Shown piece after piece: positions 33,004-41,968 of a stretch of DNA of 64,000 nucleotides (position 1 is the stretch's first letter; each line of letters opens with the position of its first letter). This DNA comes from Tabrizicola piscis (GTDB taxonomy: Bacteria > Pseudomonadota > Alphaproteobacteria > Rhodobacterales > Rhodobacteraceae). The notes below the pieces were generated by a model that was given only the letters and a program-made list of their open reading frames with translations, had not been told where the DNA came from and searched no databases. A program made the position numbers and the translations under genes. Location of the stretch: assembly GCF_003940805.1 (NCBI RefSeq), contig NZ_CP034328.1, positions 868,001 through 932,000 on the forward strand, read 5' to 3'.

Positions 33004-34158
33004 GTGATCATGGCGAATTACCGGGGGGCCCGGCACCTCTCCGCCGCCATGGCATCGGTGTTGCGGCAAACTTACGCTGATCTGGAACTGATCGTGTCGG
33101 ATGATGCCTCGCCCGATGGCAGCAGCGCAGTCGTGCGGGCGGCTATGGCGACCGATGACCGCGTCCGTCTGATTGAAACCGCGCAGAATGCGGGTCCTGC
33201 AGCCGCGCGAAACCGTGCCTTGGATCTGGCGTCTGGCGAATGGGTCGCCATCGTCGACAGTGACGACCTGCTGCATCCGCAGCGCCTTGAACGGCTTCTG
33301 CGCGCTGCCGATCGTTTGGAAGCCGACATCATTGCCGATGACTTGATGTTCTTCGGCACCTCACCGGCGGCCTGCGGCACGACGCTGCTTCTGCCGCTTG
33401 ATCTGCGAGGGGCTCTTGCGGTGTCCCCCGACATGTTCCTGCAGGCAAGTGGCGAAGATCGCACCATGCCCGCGCTTGGCTATCTGAAACCGATGATCCG
33501 CCGCAGCCGCATGGACGCGGCCCGCTACGACGAATCCCTCCGGATTGGTGAGGATTTTGATCTTGTCCTCCGCCTGCTCCTTTCCGGTCTGCGCTACGTC
33601 GCTTTGCCTGATCCGATGTATCTTTACCGCCGCCATGGGGCGTCCATCTCGCACCGGCTGAGCGTGCCGGCCGTGGATGCGATGTTGGCCGCGCATGACC
33701 GTATGGCCCCGTTGGCAGAGCCTGCATTGCGCCAGGCGTTAGAGGAACGGCGACGGGGGCTGGTCGCGCTGAAGCGCTACGAACAGCTTGTAGAGGCCAT
33801 CCGCAACCGTGACCCCGGTCGCGCCGCCGCTGCGCTGCTGCTGCACCCCGGTCTGGTCATGAACCTTGGCCGCAGCCTGTCCGAACGCTTTTCCCGCCGC
33901 GCGGAAACCCCGCCCCAAAGGCAGCCGGCAGGCCTGCGCCTTGGTGCTGATGCCCCGTTCAGCGACACCCAGCCGCTCTCCCTGCCCTGCCCGGCCGTTC
34001 CGGTACCGGGTGAGGCTTGGCAAACCCCGCCGGCCCGAATGGCAGCGGCTTTGTCCCGATTGTCCGCGCTTCACGATCTGTCCCCGGTCGTGCTGGACGA
34101 TGCAGGGGCTTGGGCGGCAGACCTCCTCGCCGCGCTTCAGACGGCTGAGGACCTCTGA
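33004..34158 (+). CDS. Glycosyltransferase family 2, start uncertain
   Basis: A GT-A enzyme of about 384 residues: IMANYRGARHLSAAMASVLR, LIVSDDASPDGSS, GPAAARNRALDLASG and the metal-binding DSDD in VAIVDSDDLLHP. The substrate block is GEDFDLVLRLLLSGLRYVAL. The first canonical start in frame is GTG at 33004, but this drops the first residues of the opening strand; the codons just before it read LKVS, giving LKVSVIMANY, the normal GT2 beginning. The only usable codon there is CTG at 32992, which has AAGAAGG 9 nt upstream. The C-terminus (about 290-384) is an extra Pro/Ala-rich part unlike core GT2 enzymes. Its last 22 nt overlap the next gene on the minus strand. Confidence 0.82.
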   Translation: MIMANYRGARHLSAAMASVLRQTYADLELIVSDDASPDGSSAVVRAAMATDDRVRLIETAQNAGPAAARNRALDLASGEWVAIVDSDDLLHPQRLERLLRAADRLEADIIADDLMFFGTSPAACGTTLLLPLDLRGALAVSPDMFLQASGEDRTMPALGYLKPMIRRSRMDAARYDESLRIGEDFDLVLRLLLSGLRYVALPDPMYLYRRHGASISHRLSVPAVDAMLAAHDRMAPLAEPALRQALEERRRGLVALKRYEQLVEAIRNRDPGRAAAALLLHPGLVMNLGRSLSERFSRRAETPPQRQPAGLRLGADAPFSDTQPLSLPCPAVPVPGEAWQTPPARMAAALSRLSALHDLSPVVLDDAGAWAADLLAALQTAEDL

Positions 34159-35129
34159 ACCGGCAACAGGACGCGCTGGGGGGGCAATGTCTCGTGCTTT
34201 GTCGAGAGCAGGGATGCAAGCTTGTCTGACAGGATACCGCCAGCAATTGGCCACAGGCTGGAGGGCGACGACAGCGCAAACTTCGCGGCTTGGCCGACCC
34301 CGTCCGTCGCCTTTCTGTCAAGAAAACTGCGCAAGAGATAACGATCGCGGACCTGCCGTTGATGTCGCCGCATGGCCGCCTGCGCCGCAGGAAAGCTGAC
34401 CGCCGCCGCGATATGCCGCGACGTCGCGCCAAGAAGGGCGTACAGATCGCCCGTCCGGTGCTGCCCGCTGAGCGAGTTCGCCCGCACCCGCGCGGCATAG
34501 CCGATCTGCCGGGTCAACCGAAACCGCGCGCCCTGCAGCAGAAGCCGGATGTAAAGGTCATAATCCTCCCCCAGCCAAAGCGCGGGATCGTAAACCAAGC
34601 CGTTGAGCAGAATGCTGCGTCGGATCACCGGCTTCAGAAACCCGAGTTCCCCGCGTTTGACCGCACGGTGGGAGATGTTGCCCTGCACAAAACCTTCAAG
34701 ATCAATCGGTTCGCTGCCGCTGGTCGCGCGTGGCAAAGTCTTCGGATCAATCCTGCCGGGCGTGCTTTCGGGAACGAAAACGATGTTGTCGGCAATGATG
34801 TCCCACTCCGCATGGCAAAGAAGCTGGGCAAAGCGGCCGGGCAGCAGATAGTCATCAGCGTCAAGGATGGCGATGAAGGGCGCGGTCGACTGCGCGATGG
34901 CAAGATTGCGTGCGGCGGCGGGGCCGATGTTCACCTCTTGCCGCAGGACGACAAGCCGCTTGTCGCCAGCCGCAGCCGTTCGGGCGGTAGCCCCGGTCGC
35001 ATCGGTGGAGGCATCGTCCACCACCATCACCTCAGCGACTTCGGGTTCACCCAGCGCCGACTGCACGGCATCGCCGATGGTGGCTTCGGCATTGCGGGCT
35101 GTGATGATGACAGCAACGGGGCCGGTCAT
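34137..35129 (-). CDS. Glycosyltransferase family 2
   Basis: A 330-residue GT-A enzyme starting directly with VAVIITARNAEATIGDAVQS, then VMVVDDASTDATG, GPAAARNLAIAQS and DADD as the metal-binding motif (FIAILDADDYLLPG), with GEDYDLYIRLLLQGARF in the acceptor half. It is related to the convergent GT2 at 33004 (same GPAAARN and GED.DL..RLLL.G motifs), so the pair may come from duplication. The donor sugar is unknown. Confidence 0.88.
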   Translation of the reverse strand: MTGPVAVIITARNAEATIGDAVQSALGEPEVAEVMVVDDASTDATGATARTAAAGDKRLVVLRQEVNIGPAAARNLAIAQSTAPFIAILDADDYLLPGRFAQLLCHAEWDIIADNIVFVPESTPGRIDPKTLPRATSGSEPIDLEGFVQGNISHRAVKRGELGFLKPVIRRSILLNGLVYDPALWLGEDYDLYIRLLLQGARFRLTRQIGYAARVRANSLSGQHRTGDLYALLGATSRHIAAAVSFPAAQAAMRRHQRQVRDRYLLRSFLDRKATDGVGQAAKFALSSPSSLWPIAGGILSDKLASLLSTKHETLPPQRVLLPVQRSSAV

Positions 35130-35180
35130 GCCGCCACCTCAGGCAACATCACGCCAAACGACGGCCCTGAGGCGAGGTGG

Positions 35181-35432
35181 TCAGCCCTTTTGGGCGACGT
35201 TCTGCGCCGGCTTCGCGGGAAGGCCGCTGGCCTCTGCGCCCTGCAGCTTTCGCCGCCGTGCTTCCGACTGCGCCATGGCAGCAACCCACGCCACGTAAAG
35301 GAGTTGTCCAACGACGAAACTTGCAGCGGCCAGTCCGAAGGCCCCCCAACCGGAATAGCCCATGGCAACAGCCGCCGCAGCGACGCCAGCCGCAACGATC
35401 GCAGAGCCCACAACGAATCCGATGATATGCAA
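35181..35432 (-). CDS. Small two-helix membrane protein, possible ExoX-like regulator
   Basis: An 83-residue protein starting with TTG; GGGAGG lies 7 nt upstream, which decides the start. It has two helices (IIGFVVGSAIVAAGVAAAAV; GAFGLAAASFVVGQLLYVAW) and a basic/polar tail (QSEARRRKLQGAEAS). Size, layout and the second helix with a Gly-Gln-x-x-Tyr pattern resemble the ExoX/SyrA family, small membrane proteins that repress ExoY activity in rhizobia. An exoY-like gene is in the same cluster. The family call is from resemblance only. Confidence 0.5.
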   Translation of the reverse strand: MHIIGFVVGSAIVAAGVAAAAVAMGYSGWGAFGLAAASFVVGQLLYVAWVAAMAQSEARRRKLQGAEASGLPAKPAQNVAQKG

Positions 35433-35556
35433 GCGAACGCCTCCCAATCGTTCGGAATGCCTACAAGGATAATGGGACAACTGTTGGGCAAGAATCTGCC
35501 GAAGGCAAGAACTTCAGCAGAGAAGGGCGCCATGCGGCCTGATGGGGGCGGGGGAG

Positions 35557-37950
35557 TCAGGACTGATACTCGCCGTAGGTGCCCAAGTAAGCCTCAAGAC
35601 TTGAGCGGTCGACGTAGTCGCGCAGGGCCACCATATCGACCCGGTTCAGAACCACGCCCACCAGACGCTCGGCCAAGGTTTGCTCGGCTTCGACGACCCG
35701 GCGCAGCAGGGCCTTGGGCGTGGTGCCCCATTCGGCGACCATCACCACGTGATCCAGCGCGCGCAGCAGAAGCCGGGCATCGACCACCGGGCCAAGCGGT
35801 GCCAGGTCCACGATCACATGGGCATAGGTCTGACGCGCATCGCGAAGCATATCCTGCACCGGCTTTGAGGTCAGAAGTTCGGCCACATGCACAATTCCGC
35901 CAGGAAAGACACAGGGCAGAACGTCGACGCCGGCCAGATCATGTTTCCGAAGCGCCTCGGTCCATGGAACCTGACCCAAGGCCACCTCCACCAGCGATGG
36001 ACCGGAGGTGATGCCCAGCCCCCGGCTGAGGCCTGACCGTCGCATGTCCGCGTCGATCAGCAGGACCGGCTTACCACTGGCCGCCAGAGTGCTGGCCAGA
36101 TCCAGAGCCAGCGTCGATTTCCCCTCACCCGGCCTGACCGAGGTGATGCCCACCACAAGGTGTTCCCCGCCCGGGGGAACCTCTCGTACGCGCCGCATCC
36201 CAAGCGGCCGCTCACGCCCGCTGGCGTGCAGGATGCTTAGACCAAGGCGGATGTTCTGCAAGGTTTCGGTGTAGATCGCATGGTTCTGCACCTCCAACGG
36301 CGGTTCATCCGGCGCGTCATGATCACTTCGGTTGAGAAGGCGACGTGCAGCCTGCCAGACCCGCTGCAGCGACGTGGTCGCAGGTGTCGTAAGGGTCATG
36401 TCCGGCAGGTAGCCCAGAAAGGGCAGGCCAGAGGCCGTCGCCACATCTTCGCCCGTGCGCAGGAAGCGGTCGCGCCATTCGCGGACCGCCGCCAGGAGCG
36501 TTCCGAAGAACAGACCCATCACCAACATCACCGCCAGCACCCGGCTGGCCCTTGGCCCATCCGCATCGCGTGGCACCTCCGCCAGCGACAGGATACGCAC
36601 GTCAGCGATCGGGAAATCCTTCTGCTGGTCGATCTCCTGAAACTGCGTCAGGAAAGTCTGGTAGAGCGTCGACAAAGTCTCGGCCCGCTGTTCCAGCGCC
36701 CGAAGCTCCACCCTCGCTGCGCCGCCCGCCGCGTTGTCGCCCATGGCCACGCCAAGACTGTCGCGCAACGCCTCTACCCTGGCTTGCGACACGGCATATT
36801 CGCCCCGCGCCCGCTCCAGCCGCTGCTGAACGCCGGTGAACAGCCGCTCTGCCGCCGTGGCCACCGCGCCAGTCATCAACTCGGCCTGCGGGTGGTCAGC
36901 GCCAAAGCTTGCCGTGATCCGGTTCAGGTCAGCCACGGCATTGGACAGGTTCGACTGCAACTCCTCCAGCGCCGGATCGACCGTGGTGCCAGTGCCCACC
37001 TGCGCGCCGGATTGCAGCCCTTCGACGCCCCGCGACACGACGGCTTCATAGCTTTCGACCAGCGCCTTGCTGCGTGCCGCATCGGCAATCGCTTCACCAA
37101 GGTCTGCATTCAGCTCGCTGACCGATTCCTCGGACATGAAGCGCCCGTCTGAGGACATCAGCCCGTTCTCGGCCCGGAACGCCTCGGCCGCCGCGGCAGC
37201 GTCGGCAGCGGCAGCCTCAAGATCGGACAAGCGGCCCTGCAGCCATTCCGTCGTCCGCTCGGTCGACTCGAAGTTGGCGCTCAGAACATCCGCGATATAG
37301 GCCTCGGAATAGGCATTCACGATCGCTGCTGCCAGCGCCGGGTCATGCGACCGAAAGTAGACCGACACGCCGCCACTGCGACTGATCCGCTCCACCCCGA
37401 TCTTGCCGCTGAGGTCGCGAATGATCTGCGGCGGGACCTGTCCCACTTCGGCGCCCGGCGCAGTCGCTGGGCTGGGTGCGGGCTGAAACACCATCCGCGC
37501 CACGTCCACCGGCAGGCGCACAACTCCGACAGCCCCCCGCACCAGCCGTGATGCCAACGACCGGGGCGGGTTCAGAAAGCTGTCATTTGTCGCCAGATCA
37601 AGCTTCTGCGCCACCGCTGCAGCAAGGATATCCGACCGGATCACCAGCCGCGCGTTTTCGATGGCGACGTCCGAAAGCCGGCTGCTGTCCATCGCGACAA
37701 GTTCCCGGACCACGGCACTGGTGCCTGCGTCCAGCAACAGGGTCGAGGAGGCGAGGTAGCTTTTCGGGGTTGTCGCCAGGTAGGCGACCCCTAGCGCAAG
37801 GCTTAGCGCAACCGGCACAAGGATCGCGCGCCGCCGCCGTCTGACGATGGCAAGCAGACGCGACAGATCGATCGTGTCCGCCCGCTCCTCCGCCGCTCGC
37901 GGTGAAAGCGTGTTGGGGCTGTCAGCAAGGCGAAGGCCGATCTGTGTCAT
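35557..37950 (-). CDS. exoP: Exopolysaccharide co-polymerase with tyrosine-kinase domain (ExoP/Wzc type)
   Basis: A 797-residue protein. The N-terminal Wzz-like domain has one helix near residue 45 (AILVPVALSLALGVAYLA) and a large periplasmic part with coiled-coil (about 230-420). A second helix is near 475 (VLAVMLVMGLFFGTLLAAV). The cytoplasmic ATPase has Walker A in VRPGEGKSTLALDLAS (about 605-612), an A' motif LLIDADMRRSGLS and a Walker B-like VIVDLAPLG. The extreme C-terminus has a short Tyr cluster (AYLGTYGEYQ) that fits autophosphorylation. It controls chain length and export. Its ATG overlaps the stop of the micro-ORF upstream. Confidence 0.92.
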   Translation of the reverse strand: MTQIGLRLADSPNTLSPRAAEERADTIDLSRLLAIVRRRRRAILVPVALSLALGVAYLATTPKSYLASSTLLLDAGTSAVVRELVAMDSSRLSDVAIENARLVIRSDILAAAVAQKLDLATNDSFLNPPRSLASRLVRGAVGVVRLPVDVARMVFQPAPSPATAPGAEVGQVPPQIIRDLSGKIGVERISRSGGVSVYFRSHDPALAAAIVNAYSEAYIADVLSANFESTERTTEWLQGRLSDLEAAAADAAAAAEAFRAENGLMSSDGRFMSEESVSELNADLGEAIADAARSKALVESYEAVVSRGVEGLQSGAQVGTGTTVDPALEELQSNLSNAVADLNRITASFGADHPQAELMTGAVATAAERLFTGVQQRLERARGEYAVSQARVEALRDSLGVAMGDNAAGGAARVELRALEQRAETLSTLYQTFLTQFQEIDQQKDFPIADVRILSLAEVPRDADGPRASRVLAVMLVMGLFFGTLLAAVREWRDRFLRTGEDVATASGLPFLGYLPDMTLTTPATTSLQRVWQAARRLLNRSDHDAPDEPPLEVQNHAIYTETLQNIRLGLSILHASGRERPLGMRRVREVPPGGEHLVVGITSVRPGEGKSTLALDLASTLAASGKPVLLIDADMRRSGLSRGLGITSGPSLVEVALGQVPWTEALRKHDLAGVDVLPCVFPGGIVHVAELLTSKPVQDMLRDARQTYAHVIVDLAPLGPVVDARLLLRALDHVVMVAEWGTTPKALLRRVVEAEQTLAERLVGVVLNRVDMVALRDYVDRSSLEAYLGTYGEYQS

Positions 37951-38066
37951 CGTCCTGCGCCTTCCGGGGTGGTGTCTTGCAGCATCCGGGGGCCGTCGCC
38001 GTAAATCTCGATCCGGTCAAGACCGACCAGCTCTGCCATGGCGCCAACGTGCAAGGCTCCGCGCAT
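37947..38066 (-). CDS. Micro-ORF between GT2 and exoP genes, 39 aa
   Basis: A 39-codon ORF that exactly fills the gap between two operon genes. Its ATG overlaps the upstream GT2 stop (TGATG) and its TGA overlaps the exoP start (ATGA). The peptide begins MRGALHVGAMAELVG and continues LDRIEIYGDGPRMLQ; a second Met at residue 10 could also start it. There is no known family. The double overlap keeps translation continuous through the operon, so it may be a true microprotein or only a bridging frame. Confidence 0.5.
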   Translation of the reverse strand: MRGALHVGAMAELVGLDRIEIYGDGPRMLQDTTPEGAGR

Positions 38067-38917
38067 CAGGGCCCGATTCCGCCCCCCTGATCGAAAGACC
38101 GCGCCCCGGCGATGCCAAGGCAGGCAAGGGCCTTGCTGGCCGCAACTGCCATGGCGGTGGCGCGGGCGGGCGTTCCTTTGCCTTCGGCCAGGAGGCTGGC
38201 ATGGGTCTGCCCCATCCGGTAGCGCCGCCGCAAAAGCCAGCGCAAAGAGGCCCGGTCATCCGGCACGGTCTCTTGCACCACGGCGTCCGGGGCCCAGACG
38301 ATCTGGCCGCCAGCCCGCAGCATGTCACGGAAGAAGGCAGTGTCCTCACCCCCGGTCCGCCCCCGTCGCGGATCGAACTGCAGGCCTTGCAGCGCCGGTG
38401 CGGCCAAGTCCAGCAGGACGTTCGAGGTATAGCCCTGCCGCACGATCCCACCCGGCCCCAACTCAGGCCGCGTGTCATGGACAGACCCGCGCTGCATCCA
38501 ACTTGGGGCATTCGGGCTGTAGATCGCACGAACCGGGCCAACCACGGCTTCGGCCCCCGTCTCGGCCTGTTTGCGCAGCAGCGCGGCAAGCCAACCGGGG
38601 CTGACCTCCTCATCATCATCCACAAACGCAAGAAACCGGGCGCCCGCGCCCCGACCTGCCGCAAGAATGGCGTTGCGCGCGACCGAGATGTTGCGCGCTG
38701 GCGCATGAATATGGCGCAATTCCAAGGGATGCGCCGCAGCCAGTCCCGCAACAAGCGGCAACGCAGTTGGGGTGTCGTCATTGTCGGCGACGACGACGGT
38801 TACCGCGCGCTCTGGCAGCGCCAGCCCGGCCAGCGACCCGAGGGCTTCCGCCAGAGAGGGCCGTCGAAAAGTACAGATGCCGATCATCACTGCATCTGTC
38901 TTGGCCGGGCGGGTCAT
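38066..38917 (-). CDS. Glycosyltransferase family 2
   Basis: A 283-residue GT-A enzyme: VMIGICTFRRPSLAEALGSL at the N-terminus, VVVADNDDTP, PARNISVARNAILAAGRGAG, and DDDEEV as the metal-binding motif in FLAFVDDDEEVSPGW. The acceptor block is GGEDTAFFRDMLRAGGQIVW. This fits ExoM/ExoO-like enzymes of succinoglycan assembly. The start overlaps the previous gene's stop (ATGA) and its own stop overlaps the micro-ORF start. Confidence 0.88.
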   Translation of the reverse strand: MTRPAKTDAVMIGICTFRRPSLAEALGSLAGLALPERAVTVVVADNDDTPTALPLVAGLAAAHPLELRHIHAPARNISVARNAILAAGRGAGARFLAFVDDDEEVSPGWLAALLRKQAETGAEAVVGPVRAIYSPNAPSWMQRGSVHDTRPELGPGGIVRQGYTSNVLLDLAAPALQGLQFDPRRGRTGGEDTAFFRDMLRAGGQIVWAPDAVVQETVPDDRASLRWLLRRRYRMGQTHASLLAEGKGTPARATAMAVAASKALACLGIAGARSFDQGGGIGP

Positions 38918-39891
38918 GCCGTTTCCCCTTTTGCGATGGCCAGGGGGACCGTCTGCGCCCAGAACCCGGCGGACCACGCCAGATGCATCGCCCCCGCCAG
39001 AAAGCCTGCGACGACGGCCAGTGGCTCGCGCCGGGCAACGGCCAGCACCACCCCGCCGCCGAGGCAAGCCATCAGCCAAAGCACGGCAGGCAAAGCGAAC
39101 GCCGGATGAAGCGGCGCGGCCACGCCCAGCAGCACCGCTGGAGCAAGGGCCGCCACTGCCACCTGCCGGGGCGCTGGCCCCATGCGATGTTTCATCAGGT
39201 TCCGCGCCCGGCCCTTGCCAAAGCGGAAATACTGCAAAAGCAGGCCTGAAAGCGTTCGGCGCGGGAAATAGTCCAGCCCGGTCTCCGCCGTCAGCCAGAT
39301 CCGAAACCGCGCCGCCCGCAACCGGTGGTCAAGCTCTGCGTCCTCGTTGTGGCTGAAACTTTCGTCATAGCCCCCAACTTCCCGGAACGCGGCAATCCGC
39401 ATCAGCGCGTGGTGCCCATGATCCACCCAGCGGCCATGCGCCCGCATCCTGTGCGCCGACCCCCCATTGCCAAGCCGAGAGTTCTGCGCCATCGCGATCA
39501 GCCGCTGCATCGGCCCGTCGCCAACCGCTGTCATGCTGACCACCACGCTGTCTGCCCCGGTGCGCTGTGCTTCCTCCAGCAGGCGGTCGACATAGTCGGG
39601 CGGATAGGCGCTATGGGCGTCGATCCGCAGCAGCCAATCGGCGGAGGTGCCGAACATCGCCACCGCAAGGTTCACCGCCGCACCCTGCAGCCGCTTCGGA
39701 TTGTCGATCAGCCGAACAGTCGGGTCGGTCCGCGCGATCTGGCGCACGATGTCCTGCGTCCCATCGGTCGATCCGCCGTCTGCCACCACAACGGTCGCCC
39801 CGCTGCGCTGTGCAAAGGGGGCAAGGCCGCCCAAGACCGCGCCGATATGCGCGGCCTCGTTCAGGACCGGAACCACGATCAGGACCCTCAT
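38914..39891 (-). CDS. exoA: ExoA-like glycosyltransferase family 2 with C-terminal membrane helices
   Basis: A 325-residue enzyme with the GT2 core (MRVLIVVPVLNEAAHIGAVL, VVVADGGSTDGTQDIV, LQGAAVNLAVAM, DAHSAYPPDYV) and SHNEDAELDHRLRAARFRIW. Then come three C-terminal helices (VAVAALAPAVLLGVAAPLHP; LWLMACLGGGVVLAVA; FLAGAMHLAWSAGFWA). This combination is typical of ExoA, which adds a beta-1,3-glucose in succinoglycan synthesis. The ATG at 39891 overlaps the upstream stop (ATGA) and is preferred to one four codons earlier. Confidence 0.85.
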   Translation of the reverse strand: MRVLIVVPVLNEAAHIGAVLGGLAPFAQRSGATVVVADGGSTDGTQDIVRQIARTDPTVRLIDNPKRLQGAAVNLAVAMFGTSADWLLRIDAHSAYPPDYVDRLLEEAQRTGADSVVVSMTAVGDGPMQRLIAMAQNSRLGNGGSAHRMRAHGRWVDHGHHALMRIAAFREVGGYDESFSHNEDAELDHRLRAARFRIWLTAETGLDYFPRRTLSGLLLQYFRFGKGRARNLMKHRMGPAPRQVAVAALAPAVLLGVAAPLHPAFALPAVLWLMACLGGGVVLAVARREPLAVVAGFLAGAMHLAWSAGFWAQTVPLAIAKGETA

Positions 39892-41039
39892 GCCAGTACC
39901 CATCCGTCTGGAACCACGGCGCTGTCCCGATCTTCCAGCAGCGCCACCAGCGCACGGCTGTCGTCCGGCCCCGCTTCCCAGGTGGAGCGTGGAACGGCTG
40001 CCAACCCGCCCCGCAAGCTTGCAATGCCAGCACTGTCCACGCCCACAAGTGCTGCGCGCAAGTCATCCTCATCGGGGCCACTGGCGATCACGCCTATGCC
40101 CAGCGACCGCAGCCGCGCCGCCACCTCAGTGCCGTCAAGGGCCAATGGCACGGCACCCTGCGCGCAGCCTTCGTACAGCCGGTTTGGCAGCAACCAGTCC
40201 GAGTTGCCCCCCGCCTCATACCTGTCGATCAGCCAGGCAAGGTCGATACCGGCGTAGATCTCGGCCAGGTCGTCCGGCCAGCGATAGGGGCCAAGATACG
40301 CAATGTCCGGGTTGGCCTGCACGGTGGCGTGAAAGTCGGGCACAACGTCCAGTGCCGGCTTGCCGCGCAGGATCACCTGCCAGCGCCCCGGGTCCGCGCG
40401 CGTCAGCCGGTCAAGCATCGCCAACGACCACGCGCAGCGCAACACGCCAAACCAGCCAATCCGTATCGGCCCCTCAGCCCTGACGGGATGAGCCTGCCCT
40501 GACGTCCGAAACGGCTTGTTCTCCACCAGAACAACCCGCCGCGCCGGACGGTCAAACGGCGTCAGATAGTTGCGCACAAAACCGGGCGACGACACGATGA
40601 CCAACGCCACCTGCCGCATCAGCCCAGCCTCAATGGCTCGCAGCATCCGCGAGGCCAGCCCCCGCCCCAGCAGCAAGCGGTGGATGTCCAGAAGTTCATA
40701 GACGATCCGCGCCGCAGGATACGTCCGGCGCAGGGAGACCGCCAGCGCCAGCATCTCCAGATTCCGGGCGATGATTACGTCGGGCGGAGGGCCATCGCCC
40801 AGCCGCCCAGCAAGTCCCGGCAGGCAGCGCAGCACCGCCGCCGCGCGCGCCGCCATGCGCCCGTTCCGGGTTTGGCCAAGCACCAGTGCTGCGCCGGGCA
40901 AACGTCCCGTGCCCCGGCGAAAGCCTGCCAGCCGCACTTCGGCCCCGCCTTGGCGCAGCATGTCATGCCGACGCCAGATGGCGCTGTCGTCAAGATCGTG
41001 TGCCAGATACAGGACCTGCGTTGGACCAGCCTCGGCCAT
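39888..41039 (-). CDS. exoL: ExoL-like glycosyltransferase (GT-B fold)
   Basis: A 383-residue protein beginning VLYLAHDLDDSAIWRRHDML and RQGGAEVRLAGFRR, the typical opening of ExoL-type enzymes. It continues with DVIIARNLEMLALA and IVYELLDIHRLLLGRG, and a C-terminal donor domain with IRIGWFGVLRCAWSLAMLDR and NSDWLLPNRLYEGCAQGAVP carrying the conserved acidic residue. No membrane segment is seen, so it should act on the cytoplasmic face. The start is 9 nt before the GalU gene's stop, same strand. Confidence 0.8.
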   Translation of the reverse strand: MAEAGPTQVLYLAHDLDDSAIWRRHDMLRQGGAEVRLAGFRRGTGRLPGAALVLGQTRNGRMAARAAAVLRCLPGLAGRLGDGPPPDVIIARNLEMLALAVSLRRTYPAARIVYELLDIHRLLLGRGLASRMLRAIEAGLMRQVALVIVSSPGFVRNYLTPFDRPARRVVLVENKPFRTSGQAHPVRAEGPIRIGWFGVLRCAWSLAMLDRLTRADPGRWQVILRGKPALDVVPDFHATVQANPDIAYLGPYRWPDDLAEIYAGIDLAWLIDRYEAGGNSDWLLPNRLYEGCAQGAVPLALDGTEVAARLRSLGIGVIASGPDEDDLRAALVGVDSAGIASLRGGLAAVPRSTWEAGPDDSRALVALLEDRDSAVVPDGWVLA

Positions 41040-41047
41040 CTCAGGCC

Positions 41048-41968
41048 CTATTCCGCCGCTGCGGCAACTGCGCGGGCCGGAACCGGCGCCATGTCGACAT
41101 CCAGAAACGCGCGAAATTCGTCGCGCAGGTCGGGACGCGACAGCGCAATGGCCACCGTCGCCTGAATGAGGCCCGCCTTCGACCCGCAGTCATAGCGCTT
41201 GCCCTGGAAGCGATAGCCAAGCACCGATCCGGGGTTCTCTGTCATCTCTTGCGCGATCGCATCGGTCAGCTGAATCTCGCCCCCGGCACCGGGTTTCTTG
41301 GCATTCAGATGATGCATGATCGCCGGGGTCAGGATGTACCGCCCGATCACCGCGTGGTTTGACGGCGCGGTTCCCAGCGCTGGCTTTTCAACGATCCCGG
41401 TCGGCCGAAGCACGTCGCCGATGGTTTCGACCACGTCCAGAATGCCGTAGGACGATGTCCGTTCGGGCGAGACCTCCATGGTGGCGATGACATTGCCGCC
41501 ATACTCCTCAAAAACCTCGACCATCTGGGACAGGCAGGGCTTCTCGCCAAGGATGAGGTCGTCCGGCAGAATCACTGCAAACGGCCTGTCCCCCACAATC
41601 CGCCGCCCGCACCAGACCGCGTGGCCCAAGCCCAAGGGCTGATGCTGACGGATGCTGACCAGATGGCCACTGCCAACGTTGGTATCCTTGAGCGTGGCAA
41701 GAAGGTCGGACTTTCCATCCTTCCGCAACTGCTGCTCCAGGCTGCGGTTGACGTCGAAGTAATCCTCCAGCGCGGACTTGCCATGGGCGGTCACAAAGAC
41801 GAAGTCGGTAATGCCAGCATCGCGCGCCTCATCCATCGCATACTGGATCAGCGGCTTGTCCACGATGGTTAGCATTTCCTTCGGGACTGACTTGGTCGCT
41901 GGTAGAAACCTTGTGCCAAGACCAGCGATCGGAAAGATGGCAGTGGTGACCTTGTTCGGCACTTTCAC
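41048..41968 (-). CDS. galU: UTP-glucose-1-phosphate uridylyltransferase
   Basis: Makes UDP-glucose, the main precursor for the exopolysaccharide (called ExoN in succinoglycan loci). The 306-residue enzyme shows IFPIAGLGTRFLPATKSVPK with the nucleotide-binding Lys, MLTIVDKPLIQYAMDEAR, FAVILPDDLIL, GRYILTPAIMHHL, and GGEIQLTDAI. It is the first gene of the minus-strand exo operon that runs to exoP. An EcfG-type promoter is placed 48 nt upstream. Confidence 0.95.
   Translation of the reverse strand: MKVPNKVTTAIFPIAGLGTRFLPATKSVPKEMLTIVDKPLIQYAMDEARDAGITDFVFVTAHGKSALEDYFDVNRSLEQQLRKDGKSDLLATLKDTNVGSGHLVSIRQHQPLGLGHAVWCGRRIVGDRPFAVILPDDLILGEKPCLSQMVEVFEEYGGNVIATMEVSPERTSSYGILDVVETIGDVLRPTGIVEKPALGTAPSNHAVIGRYILTPAIMHHLNAKKPGAGGEIQLTDAIAQEMTENPGSVLGYRFQGKRYDCGSKAGLIQATVAIALSRPDLRDEFRAFLDVDMAPVPARAVAAAAE

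Noticed and set aside
34290..36011. Plus-strand ORF of 573 codons over GT2, the ExoX-like gene and exoP
   Set aside because: It crosses three well-supported minus-strand genes and contains no family motif.
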